Part shown: positions 9,254 to 19,115 of the stretch, piece after piece
Layout: each line of letters starts with the position of its first letter
How positions within the stretch are numbered: position 1 is the stretch's first letter
NCBI GenBank assembly: GCA_963575745.1
Contig: CAUYUJ010017635.1
Span: 118,501 to 182,500 of the forward strand
Length of the DNA: 64,000 nt
Direction: 5' to 3'
DNA from: Prorocentrum cordatum
Taxonomy: Eukaryota > Sar > Dinophyceae > Prorocentrales > Prorocentraceae
Position numbers and translations under genes: made by a program
The notes under the pieces: generated by a model
What the model saw: only the letters and a program-made list of their open reading frames with translations
The model's database searches: none
What the model was told of the DNA's origin: nothing

Positions 9254-12200
9254 CCTTCTTGCGGTGGCACCACCTCGTGCCCCACACCTTCATGTCTCGG
9301 GGTCGCGCCACGACCTCGCCGACGCCGAGAGACTCCATGAAGTTCGCCTCCCTCTTGATCCCCTCGCGGACGGCGTCGGGGTCGAGGCACTCACCGTCGT
9401 CGTCGTCGTAGTACGCCTCGCTCAGCAGCTCGAAGTTGGGGTCGAGCTCGCACGGCGCGCAGAGCTCGGTGTCGTCGGGGTAGCCCATCAAGTTGGCGAC
9501 GGACACGCTGCCAACCTTCACCGTAGCAATTCTCCTCTCCTTGTGCGCCTCGCCTTCCGCAGGCGCCTCATCGCCGGCCCGCTTGCCAGCCGAGCTCTCA
9601 GGCTCCTCGACTGCTGCACGCTTCACCTCAGGTGCAGCTGCGCTCTCTGCCGCGGCCCGCTTGCCACGCGGCTCGTTAGGAGGCAACCCCCTCCTCTCGA
9701 GACAGAAGTTCGAATGACGGTACGATGTGCCCAAGCATCCACTACAGCCTGGGGTAAACTCTCTTGACATCGGGTCTGGAAGCACTCGTGTAACTGGTCG
9801 GCCCCTCGGCCTCTTCGTGACGGGCTGTGGTGCGTCCTCTACGTCGTCCATGGCCTCGTCGCCGTCGGCGGCTGCCTCGGCGCCTCCTGGGTCCCCCTCC
9901 TGCGGCTCCTCGGACCTCACCTCCCCCTCCTGGGGGCCTGCCTGCCCCTCCTCGGGCGCGGCGTCCGCTGGTCGCGGAAGCCTGGCGGGCTGCGGGAGGT
10001 CGAGGTCGGGGGCTGGTCTGTCTGCCACAGGCGTGGATGCATTCGGCGCCTTCGTGTCGCTCGGGATGCCCTTCATGGCCAGGAGCAGCTGCTTGTCGTA
10101 GCGCTCGCTCTCCACGAGCCTCCGTACGGACCTCGCCACGACGATGCCATGCCTGGTGCCGCAGATGTGGGAGTCGTCCTCCAACGACCGCCCGAGGTAG
10201 ATGCCGTAGCCCCACGCGGACTCGAACTTGGCGGCGATAGGCCCAGGTTGCCTCCACATGACCGTCTCGCCGAGTGGTAGGACCTTCTTGGCATAATGCC
10301 TCTCGTGCTGACGCTCGTAGGACGTCTTGTAGTCGGAGCGGTGGATGAGGAAGCGGTCGTGAGTCCACGATGCGTGGCGCACGATCCAGGCCATCAGGGG
10401 ATGCCTCAACTCGACCACGATACCGTACTTTGCCCCAATGGCTCTCCTCCAGGTCCTCGTCATACCCTCGATGAACGAGTGGAACCTCTCCACCATGCCG
10501 TTGCTCCCCTTGCTCGTCTTCGGCGTGTACCTGAAGGTCGCGTTGTTCCCGATGTCCCTCGCGACCTTGGCCGCCACGTCCTTGGCCGCATTCTCGGGGT
10601 CGCACTGGATGATAACCTTCTCAAACCCGAGCTTCTCCACGTACCGCTTGAGACACTTCAGGAGAAACAGGTCTCCTCCACCTTTCGCCTCGCACCATAC
10701 CGAGGCCGTAGAGTGGTATACGTTGTCGATGGCATTCATGACTGGGTGCACTTTCTCGTCACGATGCGTCTTGCCGAACATGTAGTCGATCTGGATCACA
10801 GGCACACCTTCTACCTCTTTGATCCTCTCATGCCTGTCGTCCAGGCCTCGCCCCCCTACACAGTCCGCGCACCACGCTGCGTATGGACAGTGGAGGGCCT
10901 CGTGAGCCTCTCTCTCGGCTCGCGTCGGCTCCCTGGAAGCCGTCATCACCGTAGCCTCGGGCCTGACTTCTTGCTCCATCGGCTGGTCCACCTGCGCAGC
11001 GATGTACTCCTCGGGGACGCCCGTCGCCGTGTTGTAGACGACCAGGCCGTCCGCGCCGATCTTGGTGCCGACGTAGCTCATCACCGTCGCGCGCAGGAAG
11101 AACAGGCCGAGCCTCCTCTTCAGCCCAAGCCGTGATCGCCCGCTCCTCGAATCCCGCGTGATCGAGGGTGGGCCCGTCGAGCCTGACGGTGGGAACTCCA
11201 CCCCAGCTCCTGCCTTGTTGATGCTGTTGACACTCAGGATCGGTTGCGTCGCCTCCGTGACGTGGAATCTCACACTGATCTCGTCGTCATTCGGCGTCTT
11301 CAAGTTCACCTGCTTGTCGCCGTAGTGCTTCAGGGAGGTCCCGTTGGCGACCTTGATCTCCAGCCTCCTGTCCTGCATAGTGGGGTAGTCGGGGAAGTCG
11401 CTAGGCCCGCACACCGACTTGTTGGCGCCAGTGTCCACCATGATGTCAACCGTCTGGCCAACTCTTGTTCCGCTCGGGCCCTCAAGCGTGCCGACGGCGA
11501 AGATCCACGCAGCGTCCTCGCACTCGGAGCACTGGAGGGCGTTGGCACTGATGGAGGCGCTGGCGTCCTCGTGGGAGGAGGCCGCACCCTTCTCCTTCTC
11601 GTTGGTGGTGTCCCAGCTCCCCCACTTCTCGTCCCAGGTGTTGCCGTCCCAGCCGCTGCCGTCCCAGGTGCTCACGTTGTGGATCTTGGCGGAGCAGTCC
11701 TTCTGTTTGTGCCCCCACTTGCCGCATCGTCCGCAGTGTCCCTGGAACTTCTTCTCTCCGCCGGCGATGCCACCGCCGCTGCTCCTGTCCTTGCCCTTAC
11801 CTCTGGTGTCGTTGCCTTTGCCCCTGCCTTTGCCTTTGGCTTTGCCGTATCCTCTTCCGCCCTTGCTGTTGATGGCGCCGATGTCCATCGGCGCAGGGCC
11901 ACCAGGCATGGACTGCTTCGTGAGCAGGAAGTCGGCGGCCACCTTCTTGATCCTCGCCCACTGGATCTCCTCCTTGGGTGTCCCCAGCAGCACGTGGTTC
12001 CTCAAGGCCTCAGGGGCTCGCGCGATCAAGACCGCCGAGCGGATGTTGTCGCTGAGGGCCTCGCTCGCCAGCTTCTCGTACTCTTCGATCGAAATCTCGA
12101 ACTTCGCCATATTGTCGAGGAAATCCGCTTCTCCGCCGAAGTCGAACTCCAGCACCCTCATCAGTCTCGATAGAATGCTGCCCATGTTCTGAGGGTCATA

Positions 12201-12692
12201 CTGGGAGCTCAGCCTGCGGTATGCCTCGAATCCGTCTTGGTTACTGACCTTGCGGATGATGCCGAGCGGGGTGCCCTCCGTATACATCGTGAGCTGGTAG
12301 AACAGCGACTGCGCCATCTGTCTCCACTCGTCGTCGTAGTTGGCGTAGTTCAGCTGGTTCTGGCCGTACTCGACCTGGGTCATTCCCTCTAAGCACTTCC
12401 GACTCTGGTTGCCGATGTACGCCTTGAACTTGAACGCCCAATCATGGAAGTCTAGCTTCTTCGTGTTGTCGAAGGTCGGCGGCTTCCCTTTGTCTCCGAT
12501 AATCGCGTTGGCGAAAGCCTTCGTCGACTGCTGCCGACTCGCTGCATCTGCGTCGGCTCGCTCCGTCTGGAGCCCTGTGATCGTCTGGTTCTGGTTCTCG
12601 ACCGTCTCCATCAGTCGGCCGAGCTCTCGCTTCGTCTCCAGTAGCTCCTGTGCGAGAGCCTCCACGCTCATCGCGGCCGTCAGCCGCCTCAC
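9246..12692 (-). CDS. copia gag-protease-integrase polyprotein
   Basis: Long uninterrupted frame; the first ~1150 codons are genuine and the tail after the G run (9250) is out of frame. Approximate order by residue: coiled gag N-terminus 10-60; gag domain 70-270; Gly/Lys-rich linker; CCHC zinc knuckle CGRCGKWGHKQKDC near 320-335; aspartic protease MVDTGANKSVCG near 420-430; integrase zinc-binding region around HEALHCPYAAWCADC; integrase core with IQIDYMF, IIQCDPENAAKD and SNGMVERFH, giving the D,D,E triad; then an acidic/Pro-rich linker leading to RT. Start is at 12692, or 24 bases later at a second Met before SVEALAQ. Confidence 0.92.
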
Positions 12693-12783
12693 AGGCGGGC
12701 AGGCTGATCTCCGTGGATCTGCGGGTCAGTGTCACCCGCGCTCCGCTGCCATCTTGACAGCAATAAACGATGCCGATCCGTTT

Positions 12784-12894
12784 CACTCTCAAATCCTCAG
12801 CGCCAAAACGGCTTCAGTACAGTGCATGGGTGAGAGCAGGAAAGGGATATGTAGGGGAGGCACGGAAGGGCGTCGGGGGCGATACATCTCGACA
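12784..12894 (-). repeat. 5' LTR of the copia element (short)
   Basis: Partner of 7114-7211. On the element strand it begins TGTCGAGATGTATCG and ends TTTGAGAGT. About 110 bp is very short for a copia LTR, so one or both ends may be longer and too diverged to see. I could not identify a primer-binding site between it and gag. Confidence 0.65.
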
Positions 12895-13290
12895 TTTTCA
12901 AAACGGTGGCTTTCGCCTTAGCGCCGCGCGGATTCGTCTCGAGAGCTTGCAACATGTTCAAAGAAAATGATGGTTGACGTTCCTACATTTTTGTCAACAT
13001 CACCAGGACGCAACCGTAACGTTGATTCACCACGTTGAAATCCCAAGAATGGTGTTCTGGCACGGTTCCGGAATTTCAGACGGTTGTCTTCAAAACGGGG
13101 AGCTTGCCTAAGTGCCAAACGAATCCTTGTAGGGACCTGTGAACAGTGAACAGAGAACTTGGAGGGAGGGCTTATTGCAACATCGTTGACGGATCTTGGG
13201 ATTGCACTGGTCTTCCTACTCTTCTTTCTTATCATCCTCCTCCTCCTCTTCCTCCTCCTCCTCCCCCTCCGCCTCTTCCTCCTCCTTTCC
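12895..13290 (+). repeat. TCC-bounded composite repeat, 3' half
   Basis: Contains one GGCTTTCGCCTTAGCGCCGC unit, then the middle module (AATGGTGTTCTGGCACG block near 13050), then the module CTTGGAGGGAGGGCTTATTG at about 13160 and a TCC array at 13233-13290. Order and orientation match the complete copy at 44220-45380. The copia element truncates its left side. Confidence 0.8.
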
Positions 13291-13539
13291 TCTTCTCAAA
13301 TCCTGGCGACGGCAAACACATGCGAAGGACGCCGATATTTGGACGTTTCTGGTCTCTGGGAACCGTTCCACAGCCGTGGGATCGTCAACAAAAGACTCAG
13401 GATGTCTCCCGGTGCCAAGGGGCCCAGCGTACCGAAGAGAGCGACCGGCGGTGGGGGCCGAAACCAGCCGCACACAGCCGCATGCATGCACCCGTTTCCA
13501 GATCCCTCGAATCCCTTCCGTCCGACCCAGTCCTCCTCT
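13291..13539. other. no recognisable feature
   Basis: Mixed sequence that would be intron of the helicase gene on the minus strand. Frames are open on both strands for 100-200 codons but have no motif. Confidence 0.5.
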
Positions 13540-13665
13540 ATCCCCCCTCTCCTCGAAGCCCGCGGCTTCGATGAAGGCGATCGGCCCGGCAGCTGGCCAC
13601 GGGAACCCGGGGAGCAGTGGCCTGCCGTCCGGTCCCGCCGCCGCCGCCTTTGTCATCATCGTCGA
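13540..13665 (-). CDS. helicase exon (region after motif IV)
   Basis: On the minus strand this reads DGRPLLPGFPWPAAGPIAF followed by an IEAAGFEERG block. UPF1-like helicases have, after the QYRMHP motif, a segment of the type 'PGFPWP-x-x-x-xPVAF(V/I)-x-x-x-G-x-EE'. The match is close and in the right gene order and strand. Boundaries are approximate: a CACAG acceptor lies at about 13671 and the donor must be near GAGGAGAGG at about 13540. The segment with the FPS/FY signature that normally joins it to motif IV was not found, so another exon is missing or unrecognised. Confidence 0.6.
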
Positions 13666-13699
13666 TTCTGTGCAGGGAAGCTGGCCGCCACCTCCTTGC

Positions 13700-14480
13700 G
13701 TCGTGGCAGCGAGAAACAAGATGGACAATGTTTGGACATGTTCGGCATTCGAGAATCCATTCCAGGCACAAGGCCGTCAGAAGACGAGTCGGCATGCCGA
13801 ACGAATCTCCGGGAAGGTGTGGAGACTTCCAGGGGTCCACGTTGAGGGCGGAAGGGGGAGTAAGGAGGAACCAGGTATGAGGGAGGATGGAGGTCTCCAT
13901 GAGGAGTATGGGGTAGAGCAGAAATCTAGGAGCATGAGGAGGATGATGACTCCAGAGGGCCGAGGGACGGGAGGAAGATGAGGAGCAGAGAGGAGGGATG
14001 AAGAAACAGGTAGAAGAAGGAGAACAGAGGCAAAGAAAGGAGAATCGAGGGAGAGGAGGAGGAGGAGGAGGATGAGGAGGAAGAGGAGGAGGGGTAGGCG
14101 GCGGGGGACGAGGAAAAGGAGGAGGAGGCAGTGTGGAGAACGATTCCAGGATAGGAAGGGGTAAGGGAAGAGAGACCAGAGGAGAGAGGAGGGAGAGGGA
14201 GGAGGAGGGAGGGAGAAACTCCTCTTCCCGTCTTTCTGAAATGCTCCTCCTCCACCTCCTCATTATCCTGCCTACTCCTCCTCATCTTCCTTCTCCTCCT
14301 CCTCCTTCGCGAAATCCTACCCCCCACACACCCTGAGATACTCATGCTCCTCCTCATCACCATCCATCCGCCCTTTCTCCCTGATCCTCTGTCTCCTCCT
14401 CCTGGTCCTTTCGACTATCCCGTCTTCGTACCCCTCCTTCCCCTCGACGCTCCTCCTCCCTCCTCGCCCTTGCTCTCCTC
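13700..14480. repeat. purine-rich then pyrimidine-rich low-complexity block
   Basis: From about 13850 to 14215 the plus strand is GGA/GAG-rich; from 14216 to 14480 it is TCC/CTC-rich. The strand switch at about 14215 gives a loosely palindromic purine/pyrimidine block. No gene seen. Confidence 0.75.
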
Positions 14481-14520
14481 GCTCTTTAATATGAAGAATG
14501 ATGTAAGGACATAAACATGT

Positions 14521-14695
14521 CAGGTCGAAGGTCTCGACGGATCTCTTGGATCGGCGCTGGATCCCCCTCCCTCGTGTTACGAACGTTCGCGCAACGCATG
14601 CCCTCGACAACAATTGAAGGTCACGTGCACATGCGCTTTCGGAGGTCCGCACGGATTTCCTGGATTGGCGCTGCGCCCACCTGACGGCGCCTCCG
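14521..14695 (+). repeat. two single arms of the foldback family
   Basis: GACGGATCTCTTGGATCGGCG at 14538 and CACGGATTTCCTGGATTGGCG at about 14650 are in the same orientation and match the arms of the foldback elements at 31293-31451 and 54256-54390. Here the opposing arms are missing. Confidence 0.6.
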
Positions 14696-14774
14696 GCGCC
14701 GCCGAGATCGATCGAGGAAGAGCGCACAGACCGAAAAAGTCACGTCGTCGGAGGCCTGGGTTTTCACCATAATT

Positions 14775-15060
14775 CGGGCCTCCGGCGGCCGTTCGGGACG
14801 ATGCTGGCACCCCAGGAGCGCTCTCGGCGAGGCGCAGCTGCTGGAAAGCATCCCAAGGCGAGGACCCTTCCAGGAACCAGCGATACAGTAGGATCTCGAC
14901 CACAAGCAACCTTCCCCGAGAAACCCAAATTCGGAGACCCCGGGGTGTCCATTGGCTTTGGGTGTGGGACAACGTCACGACTGCCATCGCACAGCCATCG
15001 AAACCCAAGAAACGCAGGGCACCCTGGAGGCGAGCAGGGTGCCTCTGGGCACGGGGTCCT
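14775..15060 (+). repeat. interspersed repeat family A, long copy
   Basis: The left part matches 46455-46610 and the reverse of 640-810. The right part (CATCGAAACCCAAGAAAC, GGGCACCCTGGAGGCGAGCAGGGTG) matches 58540-58705 and the reverse of 46615-46790. It shows that the two blocks belong to one family. Confidence 0.75.
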
Positions 15061-15184
15061 AGAGTGGACCCCCTCGAGGGCTGGAGCCCATCGAGGCGGA
15101 GTGCAGGGACCCGCGCGGGCCTGCTGGCCGCGCGCGGCCCTGGGCCTTCCGACGTCTTGCTCGGTTCCGACCTCCCATCCCCCC

Positions 15185-15345
15185 CCCTCCGCCCTCCCCC
15201 CTGGGAGGGGGGGGGTGAGGAAGGGCAGGGGGGGCGAAGAGGAGGAAGGAGGGCTGGAGGGCCAGGAGGGCAGGAGGGCGAAGAGGGGAAGGAGGGCGAA
15301 GAGGAGGAGGAGGAGGAGGAGGAGGAGGAGGAGGACCAGCGCAAA
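15185..15345. repeat. G-rich / (GGA)n array
   Basis: The GGA array at 15240-15340 is, on the minus strand, the TCC end of the composite repeat copy interrupted by the retroposed mRNA. Confidence 0.9.
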
Positions 15346-15426
15346 CCCAAGAGGCATCGAGGCTGCTGGAATAAACCCTCCCCCCAAGCGCCCTCTTCAT
15401 AGGACCCTACACCGGTTCATTTTCAC
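15330..15426 (-). repeat. composite repeat, 3' module separated by the retrocopy
   Basis: On the minus strand it continues the module left at 18001 (ATGAACCGGTGTAGGGTCC, then CTTGGGGGGAGGGTTTATTC), then the TCC array. The paralogous uninterrupted sequence is at 45105-45230. Confidence 0.8.
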
Positions 15427-16027
15427 AGAGGGACCTGCCTTGTTTTTTTATATTATCTGAGAGGCACAATGCAGACAAAGGGCATTGATCCCACCGTTGG
15501 CATTCGAGGCCCTCGTGACGCATTCGTGGCATCACGAGGGCCGAGTACTGCGACAATGCAGTACCCAATCTTCTCCATGTCACTGGTATACCATACGTGT
15601 GGCATGTAAACGGACTCTCTGTAATTAAGAAAACGCAGATGGCTGAGACTGTCAAAGCCAACGGAAATATCAGCCGAGATTGCTTGCCGCATGTTCGGGC
15701 ACGCCGATATTCCAATATGTGACACAGAGGTGCTCAAACAGCACTGCCCTGTGTTAGTACTGCGACTGCACCTCAGCGCAGAAGCAACGCGACATCCACT
15801 TCAGATGAGCTAGCCACCAACCGAGAACAGTGAAACATAGAACGCGAAGTAAGCGACAAATAAAAATTTGCGCCCCAGGATGCTGGTTCGAGCCCCCCCG
15901 TGATCGGGCCTTCGTATGGGACGTAGCTACATGGCCTCGCCCAGACCTCAGGATCTCCGTGACTGCAAACAGAGCGCAAGGTCGCCACGCTCAACCCACC
16001 GGTGCGGAACTCTGCACGCAACCTGCA

Positions 16028-16347
16028 CTACTCGAAATTGCCAAACTCGGACTTCTCGGTACGGGAACGGGTCCGAGAACGCTTAGGTTTGGACTCTGAC
16101 GTCGTGCGCGGGAACGGGATCTGCAGACCGTTTTGGAACATTGCGGGCTTGTAATCATCTGGTACGTCTTGCTTGCGCATGACGGCGCTGTTCTGATAGC
16201 TCACAACATTCGCGTGCAGTCCTTGCACTTCTCCCCAACATATGGCACACACTTTGCGGCATCTAGATGATGACCACGATGCGAAATTGTGAAAGACATT
16301 CGAACATCGCAATGCGTTTTCACGAGTCGTCAAGTTCACAAACGCAA
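16028..16347 (-). CDS. Mei2-like protein, C-terminal part (end of RRM and tail)
   Basis: Starts within the 15-bp repeat and reads AFVNLTTRENALRC, then a WGEVQGLHANVVSYQNSAVM block, VPDDYKPAMF and a basic Ser/Arg-rich tail, ending at a stop at 16028. These match the end of the conserved third RNA-recognition motif of Mei2-like proteins ('AF-[IV]-N-x-T', 'WGx-x-QGLxANVxxYxNSxVM', 'VPDxYKPxxF'). The frame equals that of the upstream part, so removing the 984-bp insert plus one 15-bp repeat restores an uninterrupted motif. Without splicing or excision the protein would be truncated or altered. Confidence 0.9.
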
Positions 16348-17331
16348 GTGTAGTGGTATAGTCAGGGGCTGCCTGACCTCTGAGCCCTAGGAGGCGCATC
16401 GGACCCCCTAGGGAAATGGTAAATTGCTCAGGGCGGACGCTATTGTCGCCCTCACAGCGCACTGATTACCTGGAGCGCGGAACTACACAGGGCAGGCCAG
16501 GTGGGACGTATTGTCCCCTACCGGCACAATGATGCTACATAGGAAGTGTAGTTCACAAGAGTAAACTTGTGCAACGATTTGCTCCTTTTGTGAAATGTTC
16601 ACAAGGCCTGTTGGAGCCGCCGCGGCCTATGCTTCACAAGAGTGCACCTTGTGAAATGTTGCCTAGCCACGCCGCAGAGAGAAAGGAGACAAAAATGGTC
16701 CCCGCCTCAAGACAAAAGGTCAACGAGGACTATACAAAGGGTCACCTGTAAAGACGAAAAAGGTGATCCCTAACTGCACAAGGAAGTTTGAAAGGCATGC
16801 AAGTCAGTAGACGAGCGTGTTGACGTCGATTTGCGCATCACGAATTCGTTGCCGATGACGCCGCCGGAGAACATAACACTACAGAGCAGACCTGAGCAGC
16901 GCAAGCCTGGGACACGATCCACAGACCAGGGTTTCTCAGTGGGTCTCTCACCCCCGCACTGAGATGGTCTACGCCCTCAGTGGGTCTCTCACCCCCGCAC
17001 TGAGACGTCGGCCAGGCCTCGAAACCTGGAGCGCCGAAACGTCGAGTCCATCCAGACAGACGTGAACCTTGGCCCTGGTGCCAACGAGTGCACTGCAACA
17101 TCCACACAATAGCGTCAAGCTCACCAGAAGCAAACACCAGCGGTCCCAGCGCGGTGGCTGGGTCGACACCGACCGTGAATCAGCATCTCCCTCATGTCCC
17201 CCAGTCAAGAGGGTCTGTAGACGCGACCGTAATGCCTGCGTGACCTCTCACATCCGCAGACATAGCCGATCGCCCCGGCCGCATGAGGTACACGGCGTAG
17301 GGGGGTAAGGCGCTCTCACCGCCCGCCCCCC
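16348..17331 (-). other. 984-bp insert in the Mei2 retrogene, flanked by exact 15-bp repeats
   Basis: AGTTCACAAACGCAA occurs at 16333-16347 and 17332-17346, exactly where the Mei2 RRM is split. I checked every junction offset within the repeat and no position gives GT-AG, GC-AG or GA-AG ends. No terminal inverted repeats are visible. Internally there is a two-copy 41-bp repeat (16935 and 16976) and short palindromes around CACAAG at 16555-16660. It could be a non-canonical intron gained with target duplication or a plain insertion that inactivated the gene. The total shift (999 bp) keeps the frame. Confidence 0.8.
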
Positions 17332-17884
17332 AGTTCACAAACGCAAAGCCGAAGTTGCACTTAGATTTGAAGTCCATTGGGAGATAGAGAAGATCGAACT
17401 GCCCTTCGAAACCCTTCTCCTCAAGCAAGTCGATCAACTTGGCCCGTGAAAACGCGGTGGGTAGATTGCGCATCATCACAGTGGTCCGCTGGTCGCCGCC
17501 TTTCGGGACAAACGCCGCCGCCTTCACGTTCAAAGGCGTGCACGGGGTGCCCGGCTTGCGAGGAGAGAGCTCGTTTCCCAGCTTCACGATTCGCACTTGC
17601 ATGGGGCTCATCGCCCTGCTGGAAGGAGCCTGCCGACAGTCGTCCACAGTGGAGAAAGAATCGTCTGAGATGGTAGAGGTGAAAGCAGCAGAGTCGATCT
17701 CCAACTGGCTGTGGACCCACATCGGGAGCAACGGATTTGCAGCGATCTCGGCATCCCCGCCGCGCGGCACATCCTTCTTGACCGAAGCGGCAGAGAGAAG
17801 GCTCGACGTGAGGAGGTAACCGCCAAGTGCGGGCCCTTCATTCATTGCGCTGACCTCTGTCATGGAGGACGCGACTCGGAACAT
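17332..17884 (-). CDS. Mei2-like RNA-binding protein, N-terminal part
   Basis: Start chosen at the first Met after the SL relic (MFRVASSMTEV, about 95 nt downstream of it). About 120 residues of low-conservation N-terminus rich in Ser/Ala/Thr precede the RRM: QRTTVMMRNLP (RNP2-like), SRAKLIDLLEEKGFEGQFDLL, YLPMDFKSKCNFGFAFVN (RNP1-like). These are diagnostic of the C-terminal RRM of Mei2-like proteins, which bind RNA and act in meiosis or development in fungi and plants; the role in dinoflagellates is not known to me. The open frame continues upstream of 17884 into repeat sequence, but that part is not coding. No introns other than the 984-bp insert, as expected for a retrocopy. Confidence 0.9.
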
Positions 17885-17978
17885 GGAGACGTTCGAAACA
17901 CCGATCTTCAAACAAAACGGTACCTTGTAATCCTTAATTTGCTGCTGGCGATCGGCCGTGAATCGCGCCCCACGCCAA

Positions 17979-18000
17979 CTTGAGCCAAAATGGTTACGGA
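17979..18000 (-). other. relict dinoflagellate spliced leader (DinoSL)
   Basis: On the minus strand it reads TCCGTAACCATTTTGGCTC and ends AAG. This is the full 22-nt DinoSL with a single G-to-A change. It directly abuts the 18-bp target duplication at 18001. Because DinoSL is added to mature mRNA by trans-splicing, its presence in genomic DNA marks reverse transcription of a processed mRNA. Confidence 0.93.
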
Positions 18001-18018
18001 AGAGGGACCTGCCTTGTT

Positions 18019-18400
18019 GGAAGGCAACTGGCGGAAGACCCTGAAGCAAGCCAAAACATCGTTTTCGGTATCCCAGCGCCACGGATAAACTTGACTGTTC
18101 CGTCTTGACGATCCTGAATCGTGCCAGAACGCCGTTCCTGGACTTAAACACCGCCCCCATAATCTTGAATCCTTCCAGAACACGATTTCCGGTACGTCGA
18201 TCATGGGAATAAGTGTAACTCTTGCATGTATTTAACAATAATGTGTGCAACGCTTAGGCGAGAGCCACATTTTGGAACGGATCCGCCTTCAATACATGAA
18301 ACTATTGCAAATGTTTAAGACGAGTGTCCGCGGCGCCAAGGCGAGAACCACATTTTGAAAACGGCCCGCCCTCAATCTGTGAAGTTCCTGCATTTGTTCC
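18019..18400 (-). repeat. composite repeat, 5' part interrupted by the retrocopy
   Basis: On the minus strand two 'ATGTGGCTCTCGCC'-type units (18400-18240) are followed by the module with GGAACGGCGTTCTGGCACG and GATCGTCAAGACG (18200-18060), matching 44945-45060. It ends at the retrocopy target site. Confidence 0.85.
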
Positions 18401-18404
18401 CAAC

Positions 18405-19115
18405 CATCCTGTGGTGTTGGGTCCTCGTTTCGAAGAGACGGCCCCCGCGTTTTCCATTCTTTCCTCCTCCCCCCACTCCTCCCTAACTTCGTGGCCCCGC
18501 AGGGAGCTCCACCGAAGGCTCAGTGGGACCGCCCGCATGCGTCATCCACCAGCCAGCACAGCACTTCGTGGCCCCATAAAAGGAGCTCTACCGAAGGCTC
18601 CAATGGGACCGCCCGCTGGCGTCATCCACCACCCAGTACAGCGTTTCGTGGCCCCATAGGGGGCTCCAGCGAAGATCCCGGTGGGACAGCCCGTATGCGT
18701 CATCCACTACCCAGGACAGCACTTCGTGGCCCCATAGGGACTTCCACCGAAAGCCCCAGTGGGACCGCCCGCATGCGTCACCCACCACCCAGTACAACGC
18801 TTCGTGGCCCCATCGGGAGCTCCACCGAAGGCCCCAGTGGGACAGCCCGCATGCGTCATCCACCGCCCACCACAGCACTTCGTGGCCCCATAGGGAGCTC
18901 CACCGAAGGCTCCAGTGGGACCGCCCGCATGCGTTCCCCCCACCCAGTACAGCGCTTCGTGGCCCAATAGGGGGTTCCACTGGGGCCGCCCGCATCCGTC
19001 ATCCACCCACCAGCACAGCGCTTCGTAGCCCCACAGGGGGCCCCACCGAAGGCCCCACTGGGACCGCCCGCATGCGTCATCCACCACCCAGTACAGCGTT
19101 TCGTGTCCCCACACG
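18405..19115. repeat. 78-bp tandem array, about nine copies
   Basis: The unit core is TTCGTGGCCCCATAGGGAG, then CTCCACCGAAGG, then CCAGTGGGACCGCCCGCATG. Starts recur about every 78 bp from 18487, with one shorter unit near 18955. A leader (CATCCTGTGGTGTTGGGTCC at 18408) plus CT-rich spacer precedes it. The same leader precedes the related 90-bp array at 24643. Long frames here are repeat-derived (78 is a multiple of 3). Confidence 0.95.

Larger units (their letters stand above)
7114..12894 (-). mobile_element. Ty1/copia-type LTR retrotransposon
   Basis: A minus-strand element in copia order: gag, zinc knuckle, protease, integrase, reverse transcriptase, RNase H. It is bracketed by short diverged direct repeats at 7114-7211 and 12784-12894, which are taken as LTRs. 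Both start with TG when read on the element strand. The coding region is broken by a homopolymer frameshift at about 9246-9250 and by several lesions between 8657 and 8320, so it is defective. No convincing target-site duplication is visible: the right flank is the composite repeat described below, the left flank is unrelated. The element probably lies within or just beyond the 3' part of the helicase gene on the same strand. Confidence 0.9.
15427..18018 (-). mobile_element. retroposed spliced-leader mRNA (Mei2-like cDNA insertion)
   Basis: All hallmarks of a processed cDNA insertion are present on the minus strand: an exact 18-bp target-site duplication (AACAAGGCAGGTCCCTCT) at 18001-18018 and 15427-15444; a DinoSL relic abutting the first copy; a 5' leader; a Mei2-like coding region; a 3' region; and a short A-run (7 A, shared with the duplication) next to the second copy. 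The target is a composite repeat, and the paralogous copy at 45105-45130 shows the uninterrupted site. The cDNA later received a 984-bp insert at 16348-17331. It lies in the helicase intron between 23.7 and 13.7 kb. Confidence 0.92.

Noticed and set aside
9023-12173. Long plus-strand frames opposite the copia element
   Set aside because: Antisense shadows of the polyprotein with no motif of their own.
15885-15915. tRNA T-loop-like string GGTTCGAGCCCCCC
   Set aside because: No matching acceptor stem, anticodon arm or D-arm around it.
16333-17346. Ordinary GT-AG intron in the Mei2-like gene using GGCG|GTGAGA as donor
   Set aside because: It would add extra residues after the conserved FVN and needs an acceptor that duplicates part of the RRM. 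The join within the 15-bp repeat fits the family exactly.
17885-18250. N-terminal 122 residues of the Mei2-like open frame
   Set aside because: They lie upstream of the SL relic and correspond to the composite repeat (compare 44945-45060), so they are not part of the mRNA.
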